Shown: piece after piece, positions 37,896-45,929 of the stretch
How the letters are laid out: the number at the start of each line of letters is the position of its first letter
Numbering within the stretch: position 1 is the first letter of the stretch
Assembly (NCBI GenBank): GCA_006969745.1
Contig: CP030886.1
Coordinates: 1,895,234-1,959,233, forward strand
Source: Cytophagaceae bacterium
GTDB lineage: Bacteria > Bacteroidota > Bacteroidia > Cytophagales > Cyclobacteriaceae
Reading direction: 5' to 3'
DNA: 64,000 nt
Program-made: the position numbers and the translations under genes
The notes under the pieces: generated by a model
The model's input: the letters and a program-made list of their open reading frames with translations, nothing else
What the model was told of the DNA's origin: nothing
The model's database searches: none

Positions 37896-38504
37896 TCAAA
37901 TCACCAGCTTGAGCAGGAAGTAAATGCCTAATATTAAAAGTAAAAAGCCCGGTACCTTGTGCACTAGAAAATGATTATCGGCAATCGCCGTAAATCGTTT
38001 GCCCAAGGCAATAACGGTTAGAAGCAAGCAGAAGGTGCCTGTAGAAAGCCCAATCAGGTAAATCCAGAAACCATACCCATTTACATTAATCCATTGGTCA
38101 TTTTCAAGATAGGTGGTAATTGCTAGCCAAAACGGAATTGTCATTGGATTTAAAAACCCCAGAAGCAAGCCCCTGGCAAATCCATGTCTTCCTGTCTGCT
38201 TGGTATCTACCTTCACGGAAGAAGAGGTGGACTTGGAAAAGATGTTGGAAAGACCGAGACCAATCAAGGCAATCGAAGTAATGATTCGAAAATAATCAGC
38301 TATTACTTCGTTGTTGTTTAGAAAAATGTGAAACTGAACCGTGATGCCTGCATAGATAAACTCCACTGCCGATGCTGCAAAAGCCATGAAAATAGCTGCT
38401 CTTCTTTTATGCAAAACAGCCAGTTGCATGGCAGAAACGTTGATGGTTCCCGGAGGTATAGAGCCTACGTAGCTCACAATGAAGGCAACAATAAGAGTCT
38501 GCAT
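37896..38504 (-). CDS. LysE family exporter
   Basis: This 202-residue membrane protein has six hydrophobic segments and the LysE/RhtB N-terminal signature (SYVGSIPPGTINVSAMQLAV, and GFLNPMTIPFW in the second half). LysE proteins export amino acids or related small solutes. I chose the ATG at 38504, two bases after the stop of the ATP-grasp gene; a longer frame starting at 38552 would overlap that gene and add a polar leader. The tight spacing to the ATP-grasp ligase suggests that it exports that enzyme's product. Confidence 0.88.
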   Translation of the reverse strand: MQTLIVAFIVSYVGSIPPGTINVSAMQLAVLHKRRAAIFMAFAASAVEFIYAGITVQFHIFLNNNEVIADYFRIITSIALIGLGLSNIFSKSTSSSVKVDTKQTGRHGFARGLLLGFLNPMTIPFWLAITTYLENDQWINVNGYGFWIYLIGLSTGTFCLLLTVIALGKRFTAIADNHFLVHKVPGFLLLILGIYFLLKLVI

Positions 38505-38506
38505 AA

Positions 38507-39529
38507 TTATGAATTGGCCAGCAGGCGATTGTATCGTTGATGGGCTTTCCACTTTCTGTACCCTTGGCTAAAGCTCCAATAGGAATGCCCTTTTTTACGA
38601 TTGAGACGACTAATATCAGACAAAACAGATAAATGCCAAAAGATATCCTTGTATGCTTTCCAGAGCGGATACCCTGGTTGATAAATATGTGCTGGTTCTG
38701 CGCCCGCACCATTGAGCTCCAATATTTTAAAATTTTTCAATTGTTTTAGATCCTCATACGATTGACACTTAATGTCAAACCTACCAAAATAGAACTCAGG
38801 AATCTGGTCTGCAAGTGTATTGAATGCCTGATCTAATTCATCATCAATCTCATGGTTGTCATTTAAAAATTTGGTGCCACGACAATGATTACCAATCGGT
38901 TCGATCAGTACTTGCTCTCCTTTCTCAGGGATTTCCGAACCAATTTGCTTTAAGTAATCACTTTCTAAATCTGCCGTCATCAGAGCCCTGGTATTTTTTT
39001 CCAAGAGCTGGTTCACAGTAGTTTTTCCATCTCCAGTGACGGACAGAAAGTCCTTTCGAACAATTGATGTCACCTTCCCATCTCGGTCTGGATATTTCGC
39101 ATAAAAAACACCTAGTTCGATGGGGAGGTCCACCATTTCTTGAATTAAGAAATCAACCGGACAAGCCTCAACATATTTCTTAAGCGCTTGCTGGGAATGG
39201 ATTTTGCTCACCCAATTGCCTCGCTCCCCAACATCGGGTTTTGCTATTACTGGAAAACCCATCTTCTCTGCTTCTAAGGCAGCTCTTTCCAAATCTCCTT
39301 TTCTAATAAGCAAGGTCTTTGGCATGTATTCGTCCGGGATGAGATCAAAAATATCAGATTTCTTCTCACCAACCATTCCTCCAAATTCAATACTGGGATT
39401 AGAGGCTGTAAAAAAGAAAAATGAGCGATGCTTGATAATAAGCCATGCGTAATAAAAAAATACTGGGAAATATAGTACAGAGAATGGCCAGTATTCCCAA
39501 TTGCTAATTCGGACAAATAGCTTTTTCAA
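38507..39529 (-). CDS. ATP-grasp ligase of unknown substrate
   Basis: This 340-residue protein has a short hydrophobic stretch near the N-terminus (about 14-30) and then an ATP-grasp fold: GFPVIAKPDVGERGNWV holds the nucleotide, IQEMVDLPIELGVFYAKYP and RKDFLSVTGDGKTTVNQLL follow, and FGRFDIKCQS...KILELNGAGAEPAHIY carries the Mg-binding Asp/Glu/Asn. ATP-grasp enzymes join a carboxylate to an amine or thiol. It is related to D-Ala-D-Ala-ligase or RimK-like enzymes, but I do not recognise its subfamily. It sits between a DinB-family gene (6 bases upstream) and a LysE exporter (2 bases downstream). Confidence 0.85.
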   Translation of the reverse strand: MKKLFVRISNWEYWPFSVLYFPVFFYYAWLIIKHRSFFFFTASNPSIEFGGMVGEKKSDIFDLIPDEYMPKTLLIRKGDLERAALEAEKMGFPVIAKPDVGERGNWVSKIHSQQALKKYVEACPVDFLIQEMVDLPIELGVFYAKYPDRDGKVTSIVRKDFLSVTGDGKTTVNQLLEKNTRALMTADLESDYLKQIGSEIPEKGEQVLIEPIGNHCRGTKFLNDNHEIDDELDQAFNTLADQIPEFYFGRFDIKCQSYEDLKQLKNFKILELNGAGAEPAHIYQPGYPLWKAYKDIFWHLSVLSDISRLNRKKGHSYWSFSQGYRKWKAHQRYNRLLANS

Positions 39530-39535
39530 CTTTAA

Positions 39536-40057
39536 TTATTGATTGGCATTTGTGCTGGCCCGATACCGAATGGTAGAGCTCGCAACTCCAAAGTATTCCG
39601 GCAGAGCTATATAGGTGAGCGATTGCTTTACAGCCACCTTCAGCAATGCCATGTGGTGAATCGCGTGCTCTATGTTGTAGGAAAGTTCCCGATAAAAACT
39701 ACTTTTCATCCTGTCATTTTCAGTGCCGGTAGTTGCGTAGTTTGCCTCAAAGGTCAACTCAAAATCTTCCTGATTTTTGTTCAGAAAATCTTCAATACTG
39801 GCAATAACACTTTGGGCCAATTTCTTGTCCGTTTCTATTAGTGTATCATGCTTTCGCTGATCATAGTTGACCACTCCGTCATTTTTAGCATCAAAAAGAC
39901 AAATGAAAAACTCTAACGTATGTCGGATGTGCTGTCCAAATGTGGCATTGCTTAGCTCTGGTAGTGGTTTAGAAAAATCTTCCTCACGGCAAGATTCGAT
40001 AACCTGATTGAGTTGAGAAAGAAGTTCCTTAGCTGATATATGAAGCATATGATTCAA
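39536..40057 (-). CDS. DinB family protein
   Basis: This 173-residue four-helix-bundle protein has the DinB/YfiT metal pattern: GQHIRHTLEF (H43/H46) and EHAIHHMALL (H131, H135). Some members (BstA/YfiT) transfer bacillithiol to substrates; others are uncharacterised. Because bacillithiol genes occur in this window (bshC and a YtxJ-like gene), a thiol-transferase role is possible but unproven. It is the first gene of the DinB/ATP-grasp/LysE cassette. Confidence 0.88.
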   Translation of the reverse strand: MNHMLHISAKELLSQLNQVIESCREEDFSKPLPELSNATFGQHIRHTLEFFICLFDAKNDGVVNYDQRKHDTLIETDKKLAQSVIASIEDFLNKNQEDFELTFEANYATTGTENDRMKSSFYRELSYNIEHAIHHMALLKVAVKQSLTYIALPEYFGVASSTIRYRASTNANQ

Positions 40058-40122
40058 TTAATGCAAAAATAAACATACGGAATTTCTTCCTGACGGATTT
40101 CAAAATCTTCTTAAAAGTATTG

Positions 40123-40602
40123 TTACGGACTTTCCCTGGAAATAGTATTTATTGCGCTCCAGATCAAGTCTTGTTCAAATCCCTTGCTGAGCAGATAAGC
40201 CAGGGTTTTTTGTTTTCGTTTAAAATCCTCTTCTTTCTCCAATTTCGTCCACTTGGCTTGTGCCAGTTCCATTAGCCGATTAAAGTATTTATCAGGATCT
40301 ATGCGATCGAGGGCTTTTTGCACTGCTTCTCCTGAGAGCTTGTGTGCATAGATGCTTGCCTTGATCTTTTGTTTACCCCAGGCATTAAATTCAAACTTGT
40401 CATTGCAATAAGCATTTGCGAAACGCTGCTCATCAACAAATCCCTCTTTTGATAGTTCTGCTACGAGCCTGGCGGCATCTTCCTCCGCTACGCCCCAGCT
40501 TTGAATTTTTTCGAAGAGTTCATTGGGTGAGCGTTCTCTAAATGCACAGAACCTGCCTGCCTTTTGCTTTGCTTCCTTGATGCCTACTTTTTGGGCCATC
40601 AA
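40123..40602 (-). CDS. recX: Regulatory protein RecX
   Basis: This 159-residue helical protein matches RecX, a modulator of RecA filaments: three tandem three-helix repeats with FCAFRERSPNELFEKIQSWG, FVDEQRFANAYCNDKF, WGKQKIKASIYAHKLS. recA itself is not in the window. It begins 2 bases after the stop of the YcxB-like gene, so the two are probably co-transcribed. Confidence 0.92.
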   Translation of the reverse strand: MMAQKVGIKEAKQKAGRFCAFRERSPNELFEKIQSWGVAEEDAARLVAELSKEGFVDEQRFANAYCNDKFEFNAWGKQKIKASIYAHKLSGEAVQKALDRIDPDKYFNRLMELAQAKWTKLEKEEDFKRKQKTLAYLLSKGFEQDLIWSAINTISRESP

Positions 40603-40604
40603 AG

Positions 40605-41084
40605 TTATTTTTCTGCTATGTAGCCTTTCCGCTTAAGTACTGTTTCCAGAAATCGGATTTCGTTTTCATTGTTGAATATCCTAAATGGAAGATGAACAAG
40701 TTGTGCCTTGCTTGCAAATAGGATAAACGCATCCTTTCCTTTTTTGGCTCGCTTGATTTGGTCCCACTTCATCGGCATCCCCTGCTTCGCATTCATCTTG
40801 ATAAGTATCTGCTGAGAAGAAATCTCATATGATAATTTCTCAAACATAAATTTACCCTGTTCGAGCTGAGTAATTCCCGCAAATTGAATTAGCCAAAACA
40901 ACAAGTAAAGTGATAAGGCAATTGTTGCGCCTGTGATCCACCAGTGACTTGGTGCAAGAAAATATCCGCAACAAATCGCTGCATAGATTAAGAATACCCA
41001 CCATTGTTGTTTAACAGCAGCTTTAAACGCTATTCCTATATATTTTTTGGTAGGTAGTTGGTATTTTTTTGTACGTACTATCAT
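40605..41084 (-). CDS. YcxB-like membrane protein
   Basis: This 159-residue protein has two membrane helices (about 27-45 and 51-70) followed by a small cytosolic beta domain with the YcxB-type pattern (YEISSQQILIKMNAKQGMPMKWDQIKRAKKGKDAFILF). The function of this family is unknown. It sits directly upstream of recX. Confidence 0.75.
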   Translation of the reverse strand: MIVRTKKYQLPTKKYIGIAFKAAVKQQWWVFLIYAAICCGYFLAPSHWWITGATIALSLYLLFWLIQFAGITQLEQGKFMFEKLSYEISSQQILIKMNAKQGMPMKWDQIKRAKKGKDAFILFASKAQLVHLPFRIFNNENEIRFLETVLKRKGYIAEK

Positions 41085-41137
41085 GACTCAATCGCTCTTT
41101 TCTACTTCTTACAATGATTACACCGCGAATATAGAAT

Positions 41138-41995
41138 TTAAATAGCTTTGAGACTCATATCCAGGCTTCTGTATGAGTGGGTAAGTGCCCCCACAGAGAT
41201 ATAATCAACCCCTGTTTCAGCTATCTCCGCGATGGTCTTTTCAGTAATACCTCCAGATGCCTCGGTTTCAAAGCGCCCTCCAATCATCTTTATGGCCTGC
41301 CTAATGTCGGAAGGAAGCATGTTGTCCAACATCACCCGGTGCACCTGTCCAACTGCAAGCACTTCATCAAGTTCTTTCAAACTTCTTACCTCAACTTCGA
41401 TATTTAGTTTAAGGTTATTCTTCTCCAGATAATCAACCGTTTGGTTGATCGCATTTTTAACTCCTCCCGCAAAATCAATGTGATTGTCTTTCAACATCAC
41501 CATATCGTATAGTCCAAATCGGTGATTTACACCTCCACCTATCACAACAGCCCATTTTTCTGCCAACCTGAACAACGGTGTAGTCTTCCTGGTATCTAGC
41601 AGCTTCGCTTTAGACCCTTTTATCAGCTGATTCATGTGATGAGTATAGGTAGCGATTGCGCTCATACGCTGGAGGCAATTCAATACAAGTCTTTCTGCTG
41701 ATAGAATTGATCTTGAGCTTCCTTTTACAGAAAACCCAATCTCTCCATGTTCTATCAAATCACCATCCTTTTTGTTAAAATCGATGACAAGCTCCGAGTC
41801 TACATAATTAAAGATCTTTTCTGCCAGCTCAAGACCGGCAATCATGCCATCATCTTTTATAATCAGATGTGCTTCGCTTGTAGCATTCTCAGGGATTGAT
41901 CCCATAGATGAATGATCACCATCACCGATATCTTCCGCAAATGCGGCCTTGATAAAGGCATTAATGTTTTTCGGTGTTAAATAAGGTAAGTTCAT
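41138..41995 (-). CDS. nadC: Nicotinate-nucleotide pyrophosphorylase (carboxylating)
   Basis: This 285-residue enzyme (quinolinate phosphoribosyltransferase) converts quinolinate and PRPP to nicotinate mononucleotide in de novo NAD synthesis. The motifs are ERLVLNCLQRMSAIAT, LDTRKTTPLFR, GGVNHRFGLYDMVMLKDNH and the barrel-closing EASGGITEKTIAEIAETGVDYIS. It has full length for NadC. nadA and nadB are not in the window. Confidence 0.96.
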   Translation of the reverse strand: MNLPYLTPKNINAFIKAAFAEDIGDGDHSSMGSIPENATSEAHLIIKDDGMIAGLELAEKIFNYVDSELVIDFNKKDGDLIEHGEIGFSVKGSSRSILSAERLVLNCLQRMSAIATYTHHMNQLIKGSKAKLLDTRKTTPLFRLAEKWAVVIGGGVNHRFGLYDMVMLKDNHIDFAGGVKNAINQTVDYLEKNNLKLNIEVEVRSLKELDEVLAVGQVHRVMLDNMLPSDIRQAIKMIGGRFETEASGGITEKTIAEIAETGVDYISVGALTHSYRSLDMSLKAI

Positions 41996-42038
41996 TGAGG
42001 CGGAAATTAGTACTCAGGCGGATTAATAGCGAAATAAG

Positions 42039-42413
42039 CTAGTCTTGGCTGAAATTCAAAGTATCAATCAGGTATTTGTCGCCTATTTTCTTAATAAACA
42101 TAACCACACGATAGGTTCCATTTTCATGCGTGTATCTCCCAATCGTATACTTTAGGCCTTGGGAAGCTCCTTGGTGGATATATGTAAAGTTCTTAGGAGC
42201 ATTTTTTGAGAAAAAATCCCTTAAAATCACCTCAGCTTGTGCCTTACTGTAGTTTGAGCTTTCTCCATTGATTTTTATCTCCACTGTTTGATTGCAAAAC
42301 TTGATCAACTCTTTAGAGCTCCCTGCTTTCAGCGCAGTTCCAATGTCCTTTACAGTTTCCTCCTGTCCAGGAGAAAATAAAAGGGTCACAATTAGAATTA
42401 GCATTTTCATCAC
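42039..42413 (-). CDS. DUF4783-family secreted protein
   Basis: This 124-residue protein has a signal peptide and then a SnoaL/NTF2-like domain typical of DUF4783 in Bacteroidota (GTALKAGSSKELIKFCNQTVEIKI; ILRDFFSKN; YLIDTLNF). The function is unknown. It sits upstream of nadC on the same strand (43 bases apart), an arrangement I recall from other Bacteroidota, and diverges from gpmI. Confidence 0.82.
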   Translation of the reverse strand: MMKMLILIVTLLFSPGQEETVKDIGTALKAGSSKELIKFCNQTVEIKINGESSNYSKAQAEVILRDFFSKNAPKNFTYIHQGASQGLKYTIGRYTHENGTYRVVMFIKKIGDKYLIDTLNFSQD

Positions 42414-42497
42414 TCTTCAAAAATGTTTGTATACAATGTATTAAAAACCATGCCCAATTTATTCAATCAATGAACGACATTCAAAAATAGACCCTTC

Positions 42498-42505
42498 TAT
42501 ATTTG
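42498..42505 (+). promoter_or_regulatory. -7 promoter motif TATATTTG before gpmI
   Basis: This is an exact TAnnTTTG match ending 4 bases before the gpmI ATG. If used, the transcript would be nearly or fully leaderless. No -33 TTTG is visible. Confidence 0.35.
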
Positions 42506-42509
42506 CTAG

Positions 42510-44018
42510 ATGAATAAGAAAGTCGTTCTCCTGATACTAGATGGTTGGGGCATTGCGAAGGATAAGAATGTATCAGCTATTGATAAAGCACATACTCCTT
42601 TCATGGATCATGCATTCGAAAAGTACCCGCACAGTACCCTCGAGGCATCTGGACTTGCAGTGGGTTTACCCGACGGTCAAATGGGCAATTCAGAGGTTGG
42701 GCATATGAATATTGGTGCAGGGCGGGTGGTCTATCAAGATTTGGTAAAAATCAGCAATGCGGTCAGTGATGGCTCAATTGCCAAAAATTCTGAATTAGAG
42801 GCTGCTATTCAATACGCTCAAGACAATGAAAAACCAATCCATTTAATTGGCCTCTTGTCGGATGGCGGTGTTCATTCGCATATAGATCACCTGAAAGGAT
42901 TATTGACAACTTTTGCTAATGGAGGCTTTGAGGATGTATTCGTACATGCATTTACAGATGGGCGAGATACCGATCCCAAAGGAGGTGTTGATTATCTGCG
43001 AGACCTTCAACATCACATGGCCGAAACGACCGGAACCCTCGCTACTATCACGGGGAGATATTATGCCATGGATCGCGACAATAGATGGGAACGCGTAAAG
43101 CTTGCCTATGATGCAATGGTAAATGGGGAAGGTAAAAGGGTACAGGACCCGCTCAGAGCCATGGAAGAATCGTACATGGAAGAAGTTACAGATGAGTTTA
43201 TTAAACCTATCATCTGTTCGGAAGCAAAGATGCAAAGTGGAGATGTCGTCTTGTGTTTCAATTTTAGAACTGACAGAGGTCGGCAAATAACACAGGCATT
43301 GACTCAGCAGGATTTTCCTGAGCAAGGCATGAAAAAACTTAGTCTTCATTATGTCACTATGACCAACTATGACGACTCCTTCAAAGGAGTGCATGTCATG
43401 TATGACAAAGACAACCTGGAAATGACTCTTGGCGAGGTGCTTGAAAAGAACAAAAAGAATCAGATACGAATAGCAGAGACGGAGAAGTACCCACACGTTA
43501 CTTTCTTTTTTTCCGGAGGCAGGGAAACACCATTTGAAGGTGAAAAACGAATACTTTGCCCCTCTCCTAAAGTAGCCACATACGACCTCCAGCCTGAAAT
43601 GAGCGCACAGGATATTCGAGATAAAATTATACCTGAGCTCAAGGAAAAAACAGCTGATTTTGTATGCCTGAACTTTGCCAATCCGGACATGGTGGGTCAC
43701 ACCGGGGTTTTTGAAGCCGCTGTGAAAGCTTGTGAAACCGTAGATCAATGCGCTGAATCTGTGGTGAAAACAGCTCTTGAAAATGACTACCTATCTATCA
43801 TTATCGCAGATCATGGCAATTCTGACATAATGATCAACCCGGATGGCACACCTAATACTGCACACACAACGAACCTTGTCCCTTTCATTGTGGTTGATAA
43901 TGATTTTAATGATGAACTTAAAAGTGGGAAACTTGGGGACCTTGCTCCTACTATTTTAAAGATAATGGGTCTTGACATTCCTGCTGAGATGACCGGGGAA
44001 GTTTTGGTTAAAAGTTAA
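42510..44018 (+). CDS. gpmI: 2,3-bisphosphoglycerate-independent phosphoglycerate mutase
   Basis: This 502-residue Mn-dependent glycolytic enzyme interconverts 3- and 2-phosphoglycerate. The metal site starts with LDGWG (D11), the phosphoserine is in QMGNSEVGH (S61), and the second metal site includes GHTGVF and ADHGNSD. The length is normal. A GTG-started lipoprotein gene follows after 3 bases. Confidence 0.97.
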   Translation: MNKKVVLLILDGWGIAKDKNVSAIDKAHTPFMDHAFEKYPHSTLEASGLAVGLPDGQMGNSEVGHMNIGAGRVVYQDLVKISNAVSDGSIAKNSELEAAIQYAQDNEKPIHLIGLLSDGGVHSHIDHLKGLLTTFANGGFEDVFVHAFTDGRDTDPKGGVDYLRDLQHHMAETTGTLATITGRYYAMDRDNRWERVKLAYDAMVNGEGKRVQDPLRAMEESYMEEVTDEFIKPIICSEAKMQSGDVVLCFNFRTDRGRQITQALTQQDFPEQGMKKLSLHYVTMTNYDDSFKGVHVMYDKDNLEMTLGEVLEKNKKNQIRIAETEKYPHVTFFFSGGRETPFEGEKRILCPSPKVATYDLQPEMSAQDIRDKIIPELKEKTADFVCLNFANPDMVGHTGVFEAAVKACETVDQCAESVVKTALENDYLSIIIADHGNSDIMINPDGTPNTAHTTNLVPFIVVDNDFNDELKSGKLGDLAPTILKIMGLDIPAEMTGEVLVKS

Positions 44019-44021
44019 TTC

Positions 44022-44555
44022 GTGAGAAAATTATATGTAATCCTGATAGTGGCATGTGGCTGCCAGCAATTGAAGCCTGAATCGGTGAGTATTCCGCAAT
44101 ACCCTGATTACTTAGCACTTATGACAGGTCAGGTTGAGTTGCTTCGAAACAGCGGTGTTGAGAAACATGTATGGCTGGAAGGAAAAAGTGAAACGAAAAT
44201 CCTCAAGATGGATTCTGCAAGTTGGGCCAAAGAGCTTTCCTTTCTCAAAGAAATCAATCCTAATCAACCGGAATATGTTGGTGCTTTTGAAATAAGTGGA
44301 GATGGCTCAAATAAAACGCTAACGCTAGCTGATGGAGAGAATGGTGCGTTGAAGAGTACTTCTTTTATACGACATGGCGCCGAGTTTAAAAGAATCTCTG
44401 CCACATTTCATGAAGACAAGGACGTTTACGTTCACCACCGGGAAATTGAGCTGAACTTCATTGAGGGAGTTCTCAATTCACTAAGTATTGATGGTTATCA
44501 GAAAATGATGTTCAAGGATACTGTGAGGTTTAGAATAAAAGTAGAAGTCAATTAA
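44022..44555 (+). CDS. Lipoprotein of unknown function
   Basis: The GTG start lies 3 bases after the gpmI stop. The 177-residue protein has a short signal with a lipobox-like IVACGC (C12 or C14) and a soluble domain with mixed strands and helices, including DGENGALKSTSF and VYVHHREIELNF. I do not recognise the family. Its end overlaps the convergent ribH end by 4 bases. Coupling with gpmI is positional and carries no functional meaning that I can see. Confidence 0.75.
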   Translation: MRKLYVILIVACGCQQLKPESVSIPQYPDYLALMTGQVELLRNSGVEKHVWLEGKSETKILKMDSASWAKELSFLKEINPNQPEYVGAFEISGDGSNKTLTLADGENGALKSTSFIRHGAEFKRISATFHEDKDVYVHHREIELNFIEGVLNSLSIDGYQKMMFKDTVRFRIKVEVN

Positions 44556-45034
44556 AACCTCACCTCTAGCATTTTTATTGCCGTAGCTGCTGCTTCATCT
44601 CCTTTGTTTCCATGCTTTCCCCCTGCTCGATCTAGTGCCTGCTTCATATTATCAGTAGTGAGCACACCAAAGATTACAGGTTTGCTGTATTTCAGGTTGA
44701 CATTTGTGATGCCATTGGCCACCGCGTCGCATATAAAATCAAAATGCCTGGTCTCTCCTTGAATTACACATCCAAGACAGATTACCGCATCAATATCTTT
44801 GCGCTCAGCCATCCATTGACCACCAAGGCTTAATTCGAAAGTCCCCGGCACATTCATTCGTTCGATGTTGTCACGGGAGGCACCAGCATTTATCAGGGTC
44901 TGATAGGCCCCCGAGTATAGTGATTCTGTTACCTGCTCGTTCCACTCAGCCACTACTATTCCAAACTTATTTTTACTGATGTCTAGCGACTGATTGATTT
45001 TCACATCGCTGAGGTTCTTTTCTGATGATGCCAT
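44552..45034 (-). CDS. ribH: 6,7-dimethyl-8-ribityllumazine synthase
   Basis: This 160-residue enzyme forms lumazine from a pyrimidinedione and dihydroxybutanone phosphate, the penultimate step of riboflavin synthesis. The motifs are VAEWNE (W31), VPGTFELSL, CVIQGETRHFDF (catalytic H97) and VFGVLTTDNMKQALDRAGG. The N-terminal extension of about 20 residues is normal. A hairpin lies between it and the upstream TPR gene. Confidence 0.96.
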   Translation of the reverse strand: MASSEKNLSDVKINQSLDISKNKFGIVVAEWNEQVTESLYSGAYQTLINAGASRDNIERMNVPGTFELSLGGQWMAERKDIDAVICLGCVIQGETRHFDFICDAVANGITNVNLKYSKPVIFGVLTTDNMKQALDRAGGKHGNKGDEAAATAIKMLEVRF

Positions 45035-45060
45035 AAAACAAAGAGAATGAAGTTTCTACA

Positions 45061-45096
45061 AATAAAAAATGTCATCCCATTTAAGAGATGACATTT
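45061..45096 (-). terminator. Hairpin between the TPR gene and ribH (terminator or attenuator)
   Basis: On the minus strand a 10-bp perfect stem (AAATGTCATC/GATGACATTT) with a 10-base loop runs into T-rich sequence. It follows the TPR stop by 18 bases and precedes the ribH start by 26 bases, leaving little room for a separate ribH promoter. Confidence 0.75.
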
Positions 45097-45114
45097 CAAT
45101 GCAATTAAATTTTT

Positions 45115-45804
45115 TTATAAAGCTTCCAGCCTTGCTTTCTGCTTCTTCGCATCATTTACCTCAGCTGCATTTGGATAATCTTTAATAATTGTTCCGTATG
45201 TGGCTGCTGCCGCTGCGAGATTTCCATTTTGCTCCTGAGCAATTGCTAGCTTCTTCAGATAGATTGGAGTAAAAGATTCGTTTTTCTTATAATTAACAGC
45301 CTTTTTGTAGCTATCAATTGCATTGGCGAAATCGTCCTGTTCCATGTATGCATCCCCTATCAATGAATAAGCTCTACCCTGAAGCAGATAGTCGTCGCTG
45401 CTAAATTTTTTCAGGTTTCTTATCGCTCCATCAAAATCTCCCAATTTCAGGTAAGAAGCTCCTGCATAGAAACTAGCTAGGTTGGCTGCCTTCGTGCCTG
45501 GAAATTCATCCATGATCTCAAGGAAACCATAACTATTTCCGTCTCCATTTAAGGCAAGACCCAAACTATCAGCATCAAAATAGTATTGTGCCTGAAACAG
45601 CTCTTCCTGGGCTGTTTGGTTTTGATTCGTGATATAATAGTTATAAGCAGCGAATCCAACGATCGCCAATGCAAGGATTCCTCCTATGCCGAAGACCATT
45701 GCTTTGTTTCTCTTACTACTGAAAAACTCATTGGCTTTATCAACGATTGCATTCGGATCTTCAAGGATCTCAATGCCTTCATCTTTCTTTTTTCCTTTTG
45801 CCAT
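45115..45804 (-). CDS. TPR-repeat membrane-anchored protein (YfgM-like)
   Basis: This 229-residue protein has a charged N-terminus, one membrane helix (about 35-54) and a soluble TPR array from about 80 on (FYAGASYLKLGDFDGAIRNLKKF, AYSLIGDAYMEQDDFANAIDSYKKA). This is the layout of YfgM-type proteins that assist folding at the translocon. It is followed by a hairpin. An exact -7 promoter motif lies about 83 bases upstream, leaving a leader with a small ACGCC/GGCGT hairpin near 45864-45877. Confidence 0.87.
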   Translation of the reverse strand: MAKGKKKDEGIEILEDPNAIVDKANEFFSSKRNKAMVFGIGGILALAIVGFAAYNYYITNQNQTAQEELFQAQYYFDADSLGLALNGDGNSYGFLEIMDEFPGTKAANLASFYAGASYLKLGDFDGAIRNLKKFSSDDYLLQGRAYSLIGDAYMEQDDFANAIDSYKKAVNYKKNESFTPIYLKKLAIAQEQNGNLAAAAATYGTIIKDYPNAAEVNDAKKQKARLEAL

Positions 45805-45886
45805 TTCTTCGAATGTTGGGCATTCAATTTTCTCTTAGAATACCGGATTTCTCTATTATTTCTACGCCATTTGGCGTTTGCGGACG

Positions 45887-45894
45887 CAAAGATA
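45887..45894 (-). promoter_or_regulatory. -7 promoter motif TATCTTTG before the TPR gene
   Basis: This is an exact minus-strand TAnnTTTG match followed by GCG, in the gap after pdhA. It would give a leader of about 75 bases. No -33 box is seen at the right distance. Confidence 0.45.
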
Positions 45895-45929
45895 TATTTT
45901 TTGTTCAGATGTATAAGGTTATCAGTCAA

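Noticed and set aside
42900..43748. 282-codon open frame on the minus strand
   Set aside because: It lies wholly inside gpmI, which has all catalytic motifs, and its translation is Cys/Phe/His-rich shadow sequence without a domain.
45858..45880. ACGCC/GGCGT hairpin after pdhA as a pdhA terminator
   Set aside because: On the minus strand it is followed by AGAAA, not T. It more likely lies in the leader of the TPR gene.
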